Of a stretch of 64,000 nucleotides of DNA, positions 8,585-16,359 are shown in pieces. The notes beneath the pieces were generated by a model. That model was given only the letters and a program-made list of their open reading frames with translations. It had not been told where the DNA came from and did no database searches. The stretch's first letter is position 1, and every line of letters begins with the position of its first letter. Source of the stretch: Gemmatimonadota bacterium (lineage in GTDB: Bacteria > Latescibacterota > UBA2968); assembly GCA_009838845.1 (NCBI GenBank), contig VXRD01000022.1, forward strand, positions 68,072 to 132,071, read 5' to 3'. The position numbers and the translations under genes were made by a program.

Positions 8585-9593
8585 AAAGATGAACATTGCT
8601 ACCGCCCCACTCAGAAAGCGGAGGCAAGATGCCATCGTCAATAGTCTGGTCTCGCAACGCAGTCAGATGGGCGTAGGATTCGCGCAGAGCATTGATATCG
8701 TCTTGAGTGCCTTCGGGCAGGGACCAGTTCACACCCGAAGCAGACAGGGTCACAGGCATAGCCATCATAATACGATCAAATTCTCCATCATTGAGATATG
8801 CACCGCAGGGCCAATCATAGGACTCGCCCGCCAGAACGCCGCGCAGCATAAAAACGCTTTGTTGTGCCGGCGATTGAAACGAAGAACGGCCACGCAGATC
8901 GATAATGCGAGCGCCTCCCCCGCGCACGTGATCTTGAACACCGGTCCATTCATCGGCACTCATGCCAACGCCATTGACGGTCTCTCCATTGAGAATATCG
9001 GTAAGAGGCGTGCCGTCAATCTGAATACCACCAATAAATACGGCCATCTGTTCTCCGTGCCCCCCGTACGTGCGGCAACCAGTGACTTTGCTTTGTAAAA
9101 TGTCGAAATGTTGTGCCAGTCGAGTTTGTAAGCGCGTGCTATCGAGCGCGGCGAGAGTCGTCACGCGCCCGGGTTCGAGTCCCGAATGTACCAATGTAGT
9201 CAACCCCGTAATGTCGGCGGGATTAAAAATAATGATGACAAACTTACAGTTGGAACAATACTGTTTGATATCGAGGCCGAGTTGTTTGGCAATTTCTGCA
9301 TTATCGCGCCGCAAGTCTTCTCGGGTCATGCCCTCTTTGCGCGGCGCGCCTCCCGAACTGATAACATAAGAAGCGCCTTCAAGTGCTTCGGCAACATCGG
9401 TTGTCCACGTAACATCGGCATTGGGAAAACCGCAGTGATAAACCTCCTCGGCCGCACCTTCAAGCCCAGGCGCAAAAGGATCGTACATAGATACGCGAGA
9501 CGCCGTGCCCGAAGACAGGAGCGTTTGCGCAAGGTTAGAACCAATGGCGCCTGCTGCGCCCATTACTGCAACTTTTTCATCTGTCAGGTACAT
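8583..9593 (-). CDS. mdh: Malate dehydrogenase (lactate/malate dehydrogenase family)
   Basis: This 336-residue NAD-dependent dehydrogenase has the glycine-rich loop GAAGAIGSN at about residue 10. The substrate loop APRKEGMTR has Arg at the position that favours malate over lactate. The catalytic features LDSTRLQ and YGGHGEQM contain the Asp and His of the proton relay. The start at 9593 is supported by GAGGAG five bases upstream; a longer frame begins at 9635. It interconverts malate and oxaloacetate. Some family branches oxidise other 2-hydroxyacids, so the exact substrate is not proven. Confidence 0.88.
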   Translation of the reverse strand: MYLTDEKVAVMGAAGAIGSNLAQTLLSSGTASRVSMYDPFAPGLEGAAEEVYHCGFPNADVTWTTDVAEALEGASYVISSGGAPRKEGMTREDLRRDNAEIAKQLGLDIKQYCSNCKFVIIIFNPADITGLTTLVHSGLEPGRVTTLAALDSTRLQTRLAQHFDILQSKVTGCRTYGGHGEQMAVFIGGIQIDGTPLTDILNGETVNGVGMSADEWTGVQDHVRGGGARIIDLRGRSSFQSPAQQSVFMLRGVLAGESYDWPCGAYLNDGEFDRIMMAMPVTLSASGVNWSLPEGTQDDINALRESYAHLTALRDQTIDDGILPPLSEWGGSNVHL

Positions 9594-9623
9594 CGATACT
9601 CCTCTTTCAGGTGAACGATTGAG

Positions 9624-9651
9624 AAAACCCCGCACTTTTGTACGGGGTTTT
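9624..9651 (-). terminator. Terminator after the TPR gene
   Basis: AAAACCCCG (9624-9632) and CGGGGTTTT (9643-9651) form a nine-pair stem with an A/T-rich loop. Read on the minus strand it ends in a U run just after the TPR gene. It may work in both directions. Confidence 0.7.
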
Positions 9652-9710
9652 GATGGTTGAATTGTTGATCTAAATACCCACTGTGGTTAGAACGAAACGC
9701 GATTGATCAT

Positions 9711-10892
9711 CTACTCCTGATTTTGAAGCGCCTCGTACATCTGAAATGCCTCAGTTGCTTTTTTCACACATTCTGCGGCAACTTCGCCTTCCGAGACTTC
9801 GGATTTGCGCGCATAAACGCGAGACAACGCAGCCCATGCTCTGGCATTATTCGCTTGCAGTTCGGTTACTTTTGAAAAAGCTTCAATAGCCCTGTCGTAA
9901 GCATCTACTTTGTCTGCGAGCAAGCCAAGCTGGTACCACGCATCGGCGTCAGTCGGATTTGCGTCAACGCTTTTTGCAAACAGATCGAGAGCCTTATCAC
10001 CCTTGTCGAGTTGCTTATACGCAATAGCGAGATTGAACAGCGCGTCCATATTATCGGGTTGTATCTCAACTACTTTTTCGAGAATCGCAGCGGACTTTTC
10101 GTAGTTCTCTGCCTGCAAATAAATGGTTGCGGCAATATTTAAAATTTTTGGATCATCACCCGCAATAGCCAGCGCCTTCTCCGCTGATTCCGCCGCACCT
10201 TCTTTATCGCCCAGTCGATATTGGGCAATCGACATGTGCTGCAAAATATTGATTTCTTCGGGATCAATCGCATGGCCCTTTTTGAACATTTCAAGAGCTT
10301 CTTCAATCCGTTCGACATTCATAAGCGCGCCGCCCAAATTGAAAAAAGACTGCGCTTTTTTGGGATTGAGTTCAATCGCCTTTTGGTACATCTCAATACC
10401 CGCTTCTGAACTGCCCATATTGAGATGCGTAATAGCCAGCCCTTCATAAGCGTCGGCTTCATTGGGATTAATCGTAATGGCGAGATCGAATTGCTCAATG
10501 GCAAAATCGAACCTCTGGGCATTCATCCCCTTGACGGCCATGTTGTAATACCGCGTCCAGAGTTCTTTGCGATCGGCATCGACTTTCCTTTTCCACTTTC
10601 TGTCCGTTGCCAGATTATAGTGCTCATTCATCTCTTCAAAAAGCTCTTTCTGGCCGTAGAGCCAGCCCAAATAATACTGCACCTCGGAATCGTCGGGGCG
10701 TCCTTCCGCCGCGATTATATATTGTTCCATCGCCTTGTCGTATTGGCGCTGGTTGATATACAATTTGCCCGAGCGTTTGGCTACTGAAGCCTGTCCTTTG
10801 GTCACTTTTGCCTCTGCGGTCTGTACGAACAATGGTGTCGCAGCAAAGGCCAGTGCAAGGGCAACAATAAATCCGCGCTTAAAAAATGTCAT
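9711..10892 (-). CDS. Exported tetratricopeptide-repeat protein
   Basis: This 393-residue protein has a signal peptide (MTFFKRGFIVALALAFAATPLF, cleavage near TAEA) followed by about nine TPR units. These are recognisable by repeated NPNEADAYEGLA, NPKKAQSFFNLG and QPDNMDALFNLAIAYKQ spacing of 34 residues. It probably acts as a periplasmic or lipid-anchorless scaffold for protein contacts. The partner is unknown. It is transcribed away from the tautomerase and propeller genes, after a gap of about 135 bases. Confidence 0.88.
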   Translation of the reverse strand: MTFFKRGFIVALALAFAATPLFVQTAEAKVTKGQASVAKRSGKLYINQRQYDKAMEQYIIAAEGRPDDSEVQYYLGWLYGQKELFEEMNEHYNLATDRKWKRKVDADRKELWTRYYNMAVKGMNAQRFDFAIEQFDLAITINPNEADAYEGLAITHLNMGSSEAGIEMYQKAIELNPKKAQSFFNLGGALMNVERIEEALEMFKKGHAIDPEEINILQHMSIAQYRLGDKEGAAESAEKALAIAGDDPKILNIAATIYLQAENYEKSAAILEKVVEIQPDNMDALFNLAIAYKQLDKGDKALDLFAKSVDANPTDADAWYQLGLLADKVDAYDRAIEAFSKVTELQANNARAWAALSRVYARKSEVSEGEVAAECVKKATEAFQMYEALQNQE

Positions 10893-11028
10893 GGGAATCT
10901 TCCTTTCTCAACGCAACCGGCGCGTTCCGGCAGCAGGTTAAATGACAATGCATACCGCCAATATATGCAGTGTGTAAAATCCTGTCAAGTCTCTGCGCGA
11001 AGGCGCAAACTGCACGCCGCTATTACCC

Positions 11029-11214
11029 TTATTGTTCCGATAGAAGCGTGCCGCCTCGCGCCCAGTGATCGCGGGAAATATCTTCGATAACGACCATCGT
11101 GCCATCGGCTTTGGCATCGCAAATATTGACCATCGCATCGGTAATAGCTCTGGCGAGTTCGCGTTTTTGCTCGTGCGTGCGGCCTTCGAGCATTTTAACA
11201 TTAATGAAAGGCAT
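11029..11214 (-). CDS. 4-oxalocrotonate tautomerase-family enzyme
   Basis: This 61-residue small tautomerase begins MPFINVKMLEGR, so Pro2 becomes the catalytic N-terminal proline after Met removal. HEQKRELARAITDAM is the typical helix. Members isomerise enol/keto acids as hexamers; the substrate here is unknown. AAGGAGG precedes the start. The gene lies 11 bases after the propeller gene, suggesting cotranscription. Confidence 0.88.
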   Translation of the reverse strand: MPFINVKMLEGRTHEQKRELARAITDAMVNICDAKADGTMVVIEDISRDHWARGGTLLSEQ

Positions 11215-11225
11215 AGTACCTCCTT

Positions 11226-12557
11226 TTAAAAAATAATCAGTTCTGGACTCTGCAACCTGGGAACCGCGGGTTTGGACGCGCCAAAGGAAAAAGCAACCGG
11301 CAAGCTAAAGCCGCGGATAGTACCCAGGGTTCTATTATCTTCGAGATCGACAATATAGACCTGTAAATTGCCCGTTGAAGCCAAACTTTCAAGGCTTTCG
11401 ACACCAGCGACATAGACCGTCTTACCGTCGGGTTTAAGGCCGATATTGCCCACGATTACACCGACAAAAATTTCGGCGGTTTGTCTCCATGTTTGTGTAT
11501 CGATAACCACAATACCTCCCCAGAACGCGGGCACGGAATTGCCCAACGCATCAAAGCCCAAAAAAATTCGGTAGAGAGATACGACAAGGCGCGTGCCATC
11601 TGCGGAAAGCGCGATATCGCGAACTTCAATGTCCAGATCATTGGCCTGACCGAGTGTGAGGCTATCGGCAATCGCTTTGGTGCTGGTATTGACTTTGAGC
11701 ACGCGGCCTGCACGAGTGTTGTTGAGATAAAGGCTTTGTCCATCGGGCGAGACGGCCAATCGACTGACGGTTTGGCCCACAGAGATACTGTCGATCAGTG
11801 CTGGAATACCCGTATCAATAACAGACACGGCATTTGTAGCATTGCCGTGCCCAACATAGAGACGCGCCCCATCGGGCGAGATAGCAATGCCACGGGGCGT
11901 GGGCGGAACATCGATGATGTCCAGGGGCTGACCTGCAAGTACATCAAAAACTTCGACTGTAGCCCCCTCTTCTTCGGTCACGTATGCAAACTGGTGATTG
12001 GGTGAAAGCGCAATGTGAAAACCGCCCCGACTCGTAAATCCTCCGCCAGGTGCGACTGGCATTTCGAGTGAGAGTTGAAAATCGGGGATCCCATCTTCAG
12101 TAAATGCGTGGAAGGTATCTCTACCTGCCACATAAAGTCGCTTGTTGATATTAGAAAACGCGATACCCCGCGGAAAATCGGCGGAAAACGTTCGGCTGGA
12201 ATCGAGCAAATTAGTCGAAGTATCGATAACCCGGATATTGGCACCTAGAACATCGCTAATATAAAGAAATCGAGGCTCGGGTCCTGCCGGTGGAGTCGTC
12301 GGACTTGAAGACCCGCCAAAAGCATTGACAAAAAGCAGAAAGTCCGAAAAGTCGATTGTGCCATTGCCGTCGAGGTCGAGTTTTTCATTGAAATCATCCT
12401 GACCGGCAGACTTGCCAAAACCCTGAGCAAACGCCAGAAAATCAGTAAAATCAACGGTGCCATTGCCATCAAAATCAGCGGATTTTGTTTCCTGGGCATC
12501 GAGCAGTGGAGCTATCAAAATTAGTGTGAGAGACAATACAATCGCGGTATATTTCAT
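11226..12557 (-). CDS. Exported EF-hand (dockerin-like) plus YVTN beta-propeller protein
   Basis: This 443-residue protein has a signal peptide (MKYTAIVLSLTLILIAPLLDAQ). Two calcium-binding dockerin-type loops follow (DFDGNGTVDFTDFLAF and DLDGNGTIDFSDFLLF, residues about 27-85). A Pro/Ser linker leads to a YVTN-type propeller with repeats such as LSPNHQFAYV, ISPDGARLYV, VSPDGQSLYL and LKPDGKTVYV. Such proteins are usually secreted or on the cell surface. The start at 12557 is chosen because AAAGGAAA precedes it and a signal peptide follows. No ligand can be assigned. Confidence 0.85.
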   Translation of the reverse strand: MKYTAIVLSLTLILIAPLLDAQETKSADFDGNGTVDFTDFLAFAQGFGKSAGQDDFNEKLDLDGNGTIDFSDFLLFVNAFGGSSSPTTPPAGPEPRFLYISDVLGANIRVIDTSTNLLDSSRTFSADFPRGIAFSNINKRLYVAGRDTFHAFTEDGIPDFQLSLEMPVAPGGGFTSRGGFHIALSPNHQFAYVTEEEGATVEVFDVLAGQPLDIIDVPPTPRGIAISPDGARLYVGHGNATNAVSVIDTGIPALIDSISVGQTVSRLAVSPDGQSLYLNNTRAGRVLKVNTSTKAIADSLTLGQANDLDIEVRDIALSADGTRLVVSLYRIFLGFDALGNSVPAFWGGIVVIDTQTWRQTAEIFVGVIVGNIGLKPDGKTVYVAGVESLESLASTGNLQVYIVDLEDNRTLGTIRGFSLPVAFSFGASKPAVPRLQSPELIIF

Positions 12558-12682
12558 AATATTTCCTTTTTGAAGGGTACTTATGATACATTTGACCGTT
12601 GAGGCTGTCAATCTGAATTGATTACATTTTGGGACGTTTCCCATTTGCTTATAGTTCCCGGTTCTAAATAAAAGGAGATATT

Positions 12683-13468
12683 GTGTTACCCGATTATCCG
12701 ACGATTTTCTGGATTCTGGCTGTCATCTCTGTAATTTTTGTCGGTATAGCCAAAGCCGGGTTTGGCGGAGGTGTTGGCATTTTGGCAACGCCACTCATGG
12801 CACTTGTCATTCCAGTGGCAGACTCGGCAGCGATTTTGTTACCACTCTTAATGGTTTGCGATGTATTTGCCGTTGCACACTACCGCAAGCATTTTCATCG
12901 GCGCAGTGTAAAATTGCTCTTGCCCGGTGCGGCAATCGGGATCGGTATAGGAGCATTATTCTTTGGATATTTCAGCGCGAATGAGCGCGTATTGCAACTC
13001 GGTTTGGGGATTTTGAGTTTGTTTTTTGTGGTATTCCAGGCTTTGCGCGCAGTGATTACGGGCGCACTTACAAAGCGACACCCACACAGTGCAGAAGGCG
13101 TTTTCATGGGCGCAATAGCGGGCTTTACGTCAACCATCGCACATGCTGGCGGTCCCCCTACAACCATCTATTTGCTTCCCCAACAATTGCCCCGCAACCT
13201 CTTTGTGGGAACGACCGTAATTCTTTTTGCCGCGATCAATCAGATGAAATTAATTCCCTATTTGGGATTGGATATTTTGCGAGCCGAACATCTCGTCACA
13301 ATCGCAATCCTATCCCCATTGGGCTACGCAGGCGTGAGGTTGGGCATTTTTTTTAATAAGCGTTTCACAGACCACTGGTTTAATATAGTCGTCTATTCAA
13401 TTCTATTTATCGCAGGCGTACAGTTGATTTCGGGCAAAAACTTAATTCAATTGTTAGGCATTGTGTAA
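12683..13468 (+). CDS. TauE/SafE-family permease (sulfite exporter type)
   Basis: This 261-residue protein has about eight membrane helices. It carries the family's two glycine-rich repeats, AKAGFGGGVGILATPLMAL near the N-terminus and TSTIAHAGGPPTTIYLL in the middle. These permeases move sulfite, sulfoacetate or other small organic anions. GTG at 12683 is used as start, with AAAGGAG eight bases upstream. The gene stands alone between the propeller gene (divergent) and the lipoprotein gene. The sulfatase at 3393 is too distant to infer a joint pathway. Confidence 0.85.
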   Translation: MLPDYPTIFWILAVISVIFVGIAKAGFGGGVGILATPLMALVIPVADSAAILLPLLMVCDVFAVAHYRKHFHRRSVKLLLPGAAIGIGIGALFFGYFSANERVLQLGLGILSLFFVVFQALRAVITGALTKRHPHSAEGVFMGAIAGFTSTIAHAGGPPTTIYLLPQQLPRNLFVGTTVILFAAINQMKLIPYLGLDILRAEHLVTIAILSPLGYAGVRLGIFFNKRFTDHWFNIVVYSILFIAGVQLISGKNLIQLLGIV

Positions 13469-13547
13469 ACTGTAAAATTGTCCTATTTTTTAGAAAAAGG
13501 GCCGGGGACTGGTGTGATCCTTTCACGTCTCACTCTGGAGGTTGGCC

Positions 13548-14201
13548 ATGGCATCGCGCATCTGCTTTATACTGACCTGTATCATCGCTTTTTCCGGGTG
13601 TTATACGCAACTTCGGGCACCGCGCGTTCATCGTGAACAACGCGCTGAATCCCCTGTCAAGCCTTCCGAGAATTCTGTACAGCGATTTGAATATTACTAC
13701 TACAATTATTGCAATCCATCTCCTCTGCCATTTTACGAATCATACCATCCATATCGCCCGTACCGTCCATATCGGCGATATCCGCGCTGGAACCGGCACC
13801 GCCTCATCTGGAAATATTCGAGCTGGGCAAGCGTGTACGACCCGTGGTGGCGGGGGTGGTCGCCGAGGATTTTGGTGCCTCATATTGTATATGCGCCAGC
13901 GCCAACAGTAAGACCTCAAATAGAACGCGAGCAAGTCAATCCGCGTCCCCGTATCAGATACACAGGCGTGCGTGGAGAACCCGCCTCGGCCAGCACAATT
14001 CGGTCGGGCAACACCACAACTGAAAGCACACCTACAGCACAGCGGGAGAACTCGCGCAGCACCAAAACGAAAAGCACACAGCAAACGGAGAACTCGCGTA
14101 GTACCAAAACACAATCATCAGAAAAATCAAAAAAAGAAGAAAAGTCTGAAAAGCGCGAAGAGAAACGCTCAACGCAGCGCCGCAGAGGAGGGATGAGATA
14201 A
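13548..14201 (+). CDS. Lipoprotein with Tyr/Arg-rich and low-complexity tail
   Basis: This 217-residue protein has a lipoprotein signal (SRICFILTCIIAFSGC) with the lipobox cysteine at about residue 19. A Tyr/Pro/Arg-rich middle (repeated PYRPYR) is followed by a charged Ser/Thr/Lys/Glu tail with two imperfect copies of ENSRSTKTKS. ATG 13548 has GGAG seven bases upstream. The stop overlaps the next start as TAATG, coupling it to the PorV-like gene. The composition suggests a cell-envelope or surface role; no known domain is recognised. Confidence 0.7.
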   Translation: MASRICFILTCIIAFSGCYTQLRAPRVHREQRAESPVKPSENSVQRFEYYYYNYCNPSPLPFYESYHPYRPYRPYRRYPRWNRHRLIWKYSSWASVYDPWWRGWSPRILVPHIVYAPAPTVRPQIEREQVNPRPRIRYTGVRGEPASASTIRSGNTTTESTPTAQRENSRSTKTKSTQQTENSRSTKTQSSEKSKKEEKSEKREEKRSTQRRRGGMR

Positions 14202-15475
14202 TGACCAAACATCTCTGTATCCCGACATTTGTGATTTGCGTCTTCGCGGTATCTATCCCTGCACAAGAAGTCGCTCTCGATAGCTTTTCTGGCATTGGTG
14301 CCCGAGCCATGGGCATGGGCGGTGCTTATATTTCCGTATCCGATGATTTTTCTGGCCTGTTCTGGAACCCCGCGGGATTGGCGCGGATCGAGCGCGGAAC
14401 CGTAAATTGGGGCGTTTCGCACGACCGATTTCGCAACATATCGCAATTTTTTGACCGTTCTTCAACCCTCGAATTGCGCAGTACGCGCATTGCATCCCTG
14501 GGTTTTGTCTATCCCGTTCCCGTGTATCGCGGGAGTCTGGTCTTTGCCGGAGGCTTTGGGCGCAATCAAAATTTTGATGGAGGATTACAGATTGATGCGT
14601 ATGATACCATCGCCAATTTTGATAAAGCGGGAATTTCAGAAGACAAAGGCGCTCTCGGCGCGTGGACATTTGGGGCTGCAATAGATCTGATGCCGCGTTT
14701 GTCGGCGGGAATCTCGCTGTTTCGTTGGGGGGGAACCAATCGCTTTTTACAGGAATTGACCCTTGAAGATGTGCAACGGGTACACGCCGACACCATCCGC
14801 ATCTTCCAGCGTTTTGAATCTGAGGAACGCTATTCTGCCTGGGGCATCCAGGGCGGCATTCGGTATTGGCATCCCACGGGATTTCAATTTGGCATTGTGG
14901 CAACAGCGGCCACGCCATTGCGCGTATCGGCTGAGCTGGCGGATGAATTTGAAGACGAGTTTGAAGACCGCACAGATACCTATCCACGCGAATCTTTTTC
15001 GGACGCATATGAAATTCGTCAACCCCTGACTTTTGGGATGGGAATTGGATGGTCGTCGGGAGGATTGACGGTGAGCGGCGACGTACATTACGGCGATTTG
15101 CAAGAAATAACTTACGAGATTTTGCCACTCAATATTGCACCCAATGTCGATGATTTCCGGCGGCAATATCGCAGTGCGGCGCGGCTGCATTTGGGATGTG
15201 AATATGTCATTTCGCATTGGGGCATCGCGTTCAGAGGTGGTTACTACCGCGACCCGGTTCGCTATGTGGGGGGCGGCAGTGTCCCAGAAATACAAATTGA
15301 GACAGACCGCGATGCATGGACACTCGGTTTTGGCACCGAATTGGAAAAGGCTGTAACCCTGGATTTTGCCGCAGTGATTGGTGGCTACAAAGCCATTGAA
15401 GGTAATCGCGCAGATCGCGTACGTGCAGTGCGGGTACTCGCCTCCGCGCGTTTTTATTTTTTTACAGGACTTTAG
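14201..15475 (+). CDS. PorV/UPF0164-like outer-membrane beta-barrel protein
   Basis: This 424-residue protein has a signal peptide (cleavage near IPAQ). The PorV/FadL-related N-terminal signature GARAMGMGGAYISVSDD is followed by LFWNPAGLA. The rest alternates polar and hydrophobic residues as in beta barrels and ends near an aromatic C-terminus (RFYFFTGL). Related proteins serve as outer-membrane shuttles or channels, for example in type IX secretion, but no other type IX gene is visible here. It is translationally coupled to the lipoprotein gene. Confidence 0.82.
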   Translation: MTKHLCIPTFVICVFAVSIPAQEVALDSFSGIGARAMGMGGAYISVSDDFSGLFWNPAGLARIERGTVNWGVSHDRFRNISQFFDRSSTLELRSTRIASLGFVYPVPVYRGSLVFAGGFGRNQNFDGGLQIDAYDTIANFDKAGISEDKGALGAWTFGAAIDLMPRLSAGISLFRWGGTNRFLQELTLEDVQRVHADTIRIFQRFESEERYSAWGIQGGIRYWHPTGFQFGIVATAATPLRVSAELADEFEDEFEDRTDTYPRESFSDAYEIRQPLTFGMGIGWSSGGLTVSGDVHYGDLQEITYEILPLNIAPNVDDFRRQYRSAARLHLGCEYVISHWGIAFRGGYYRDPVRYVGGGSVPEIQIETDRDAWTLGFGTELEKAVTLDFAAVIGGYKAIEGNRADRVRAVRVLASARFYFFTGL

Positions 15476-15494
15476 AAAGCACAAAGGAGTTAGC

Positions 15495-16259
15495 ATGGAT
15501 CAGTATATTTCTGAAACACAGTGGGCAACATTTGAAGCGCAAGGGTATCTTCATTTGGGCAAAGTAATGGACGATGGGGAACTGGAGGCATTACAGCAGC
15601 GAATTGATGAGATCATGCTCGGCACGGCGTCCATCGACTACGATCATGTAATGATGCAACTGGATTCTGACCCCGAGAACAATGGAAAACCCGGCCCGCA
15701 GAGCAAAGGACATAAATACGCGACACTCGGATATCGCAAAATTCAAAATTTGGAATTGGATCCCCTCTTTCTCTCATTTTTACAAAAACCACAGTTTCGA
15801 GAAATCTGCGAACACATCTATGGCAAAAATACGCCCGTAGATTGTTTTAGGGCGATGTTTATGAACAAACCCGCACACGACGGCACCCCGCTGGTATGGC
15901 ATCAGGACCGCTGGACCGATCTAACCCTCGATCCCCAAATCACGATATGGACGGCTCTGGATCCCACATCAGTTGAAAACGGCTGTGTGAAAATTATTCC
16001 GAAATCGCATCACAGGCTGATAAATCCCGAGCAAGGCTCCGGATTTTTGACCGAAGAACACATCGAGACCATTGTATCCCAATACGAGCCAATAGATTTA
16101 ATATTAGAAGCCGGCGACTCTGTTCTGCTCCACAACTGGATGCTGCACAGTTCGGGCGTAAACACCACAGATATTGCGCGCCGCGCATTCAGCGTGTGTT
16201 ATATGCACGGTGACACGCGCTCATTGCGCGGCAGCACCTTCACCCGTGTCTTTGAATAG
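15495..16259 (+). CDS. Phytanoyl-CoA dioxygenase (PhyH)-family oxygenase
   Basis: This 254-residue Fe(II)/2-oxoglutarate oxygenase has the iron triad in WHQDRW (His-x-Asp) and LLHNWMLHSSG (distal His). The 2-oxoglutarate Arg lies in RRAFSV. Family members hydroxylate small molecules; the substrate cannot be told. ATG 15495 follows AAAGGAG. The stop codon TAG lies inside the first unit of an octamer array, so the last residues abut a repeat element. A second family member is at 32960. Confidence 0.88.
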   Translation: MDQYISETQWATFEAQGYLHLGKVMDDGELEALQQRIDEIMLGTASIDYDHVMMQLDSDPENNGKPGPQSKGHKYATLGYRKIQNLELDPLFLSFLQKPQFREICEHIYGKNTPVDCFRAMFMNKPAHDGTPLVWHQDRWTDLTLDPQITIWTALDPTSVENGCVKIIPKSHHRLINPEQGSGFLTEEHIETIVSQYEPIDLILEAGDSVLLHNWMLHSSGVNTTDIARRAFSVCYMHGDTRSLRGSTFTRVFE

Positions 16260-16355
16260 ACGAATAGACGAATAGACGAATAGACGAACCCCACCCTGCC
16301 ACCCAAAGTTGCACCAAACTCCGTCGTTAATTCGCCGATTCGTTGATTCGTTGAT
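16254..16355. repeat. Inverted octamer-array element, copy 1
   Basis: Four perfect tandem GAATAGAC octamers (16254-16285) lead into a core GAACCCCACCCTGCCACCCAAA. The element closes with inverted octamers of the form GATTCGTT (about 16334-16355). The core and both arms recur on the opposite strand at 53402-53486. Confidence 0.85.
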
Positions 16356-16359
16356 TTAT

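Noticed and set aside
14253..15128. 291-codon antisense frame in the PorV-like gene
   Set aside because: Its low-complexity Arg/Gln-rich content and position opposite a clear beta-barrel gene indicate a shadow.
16254..16285. Possible CRISPR array
   Set aside because: Units are only eight bases, contiguous and without spacers, and no cas gene is near.
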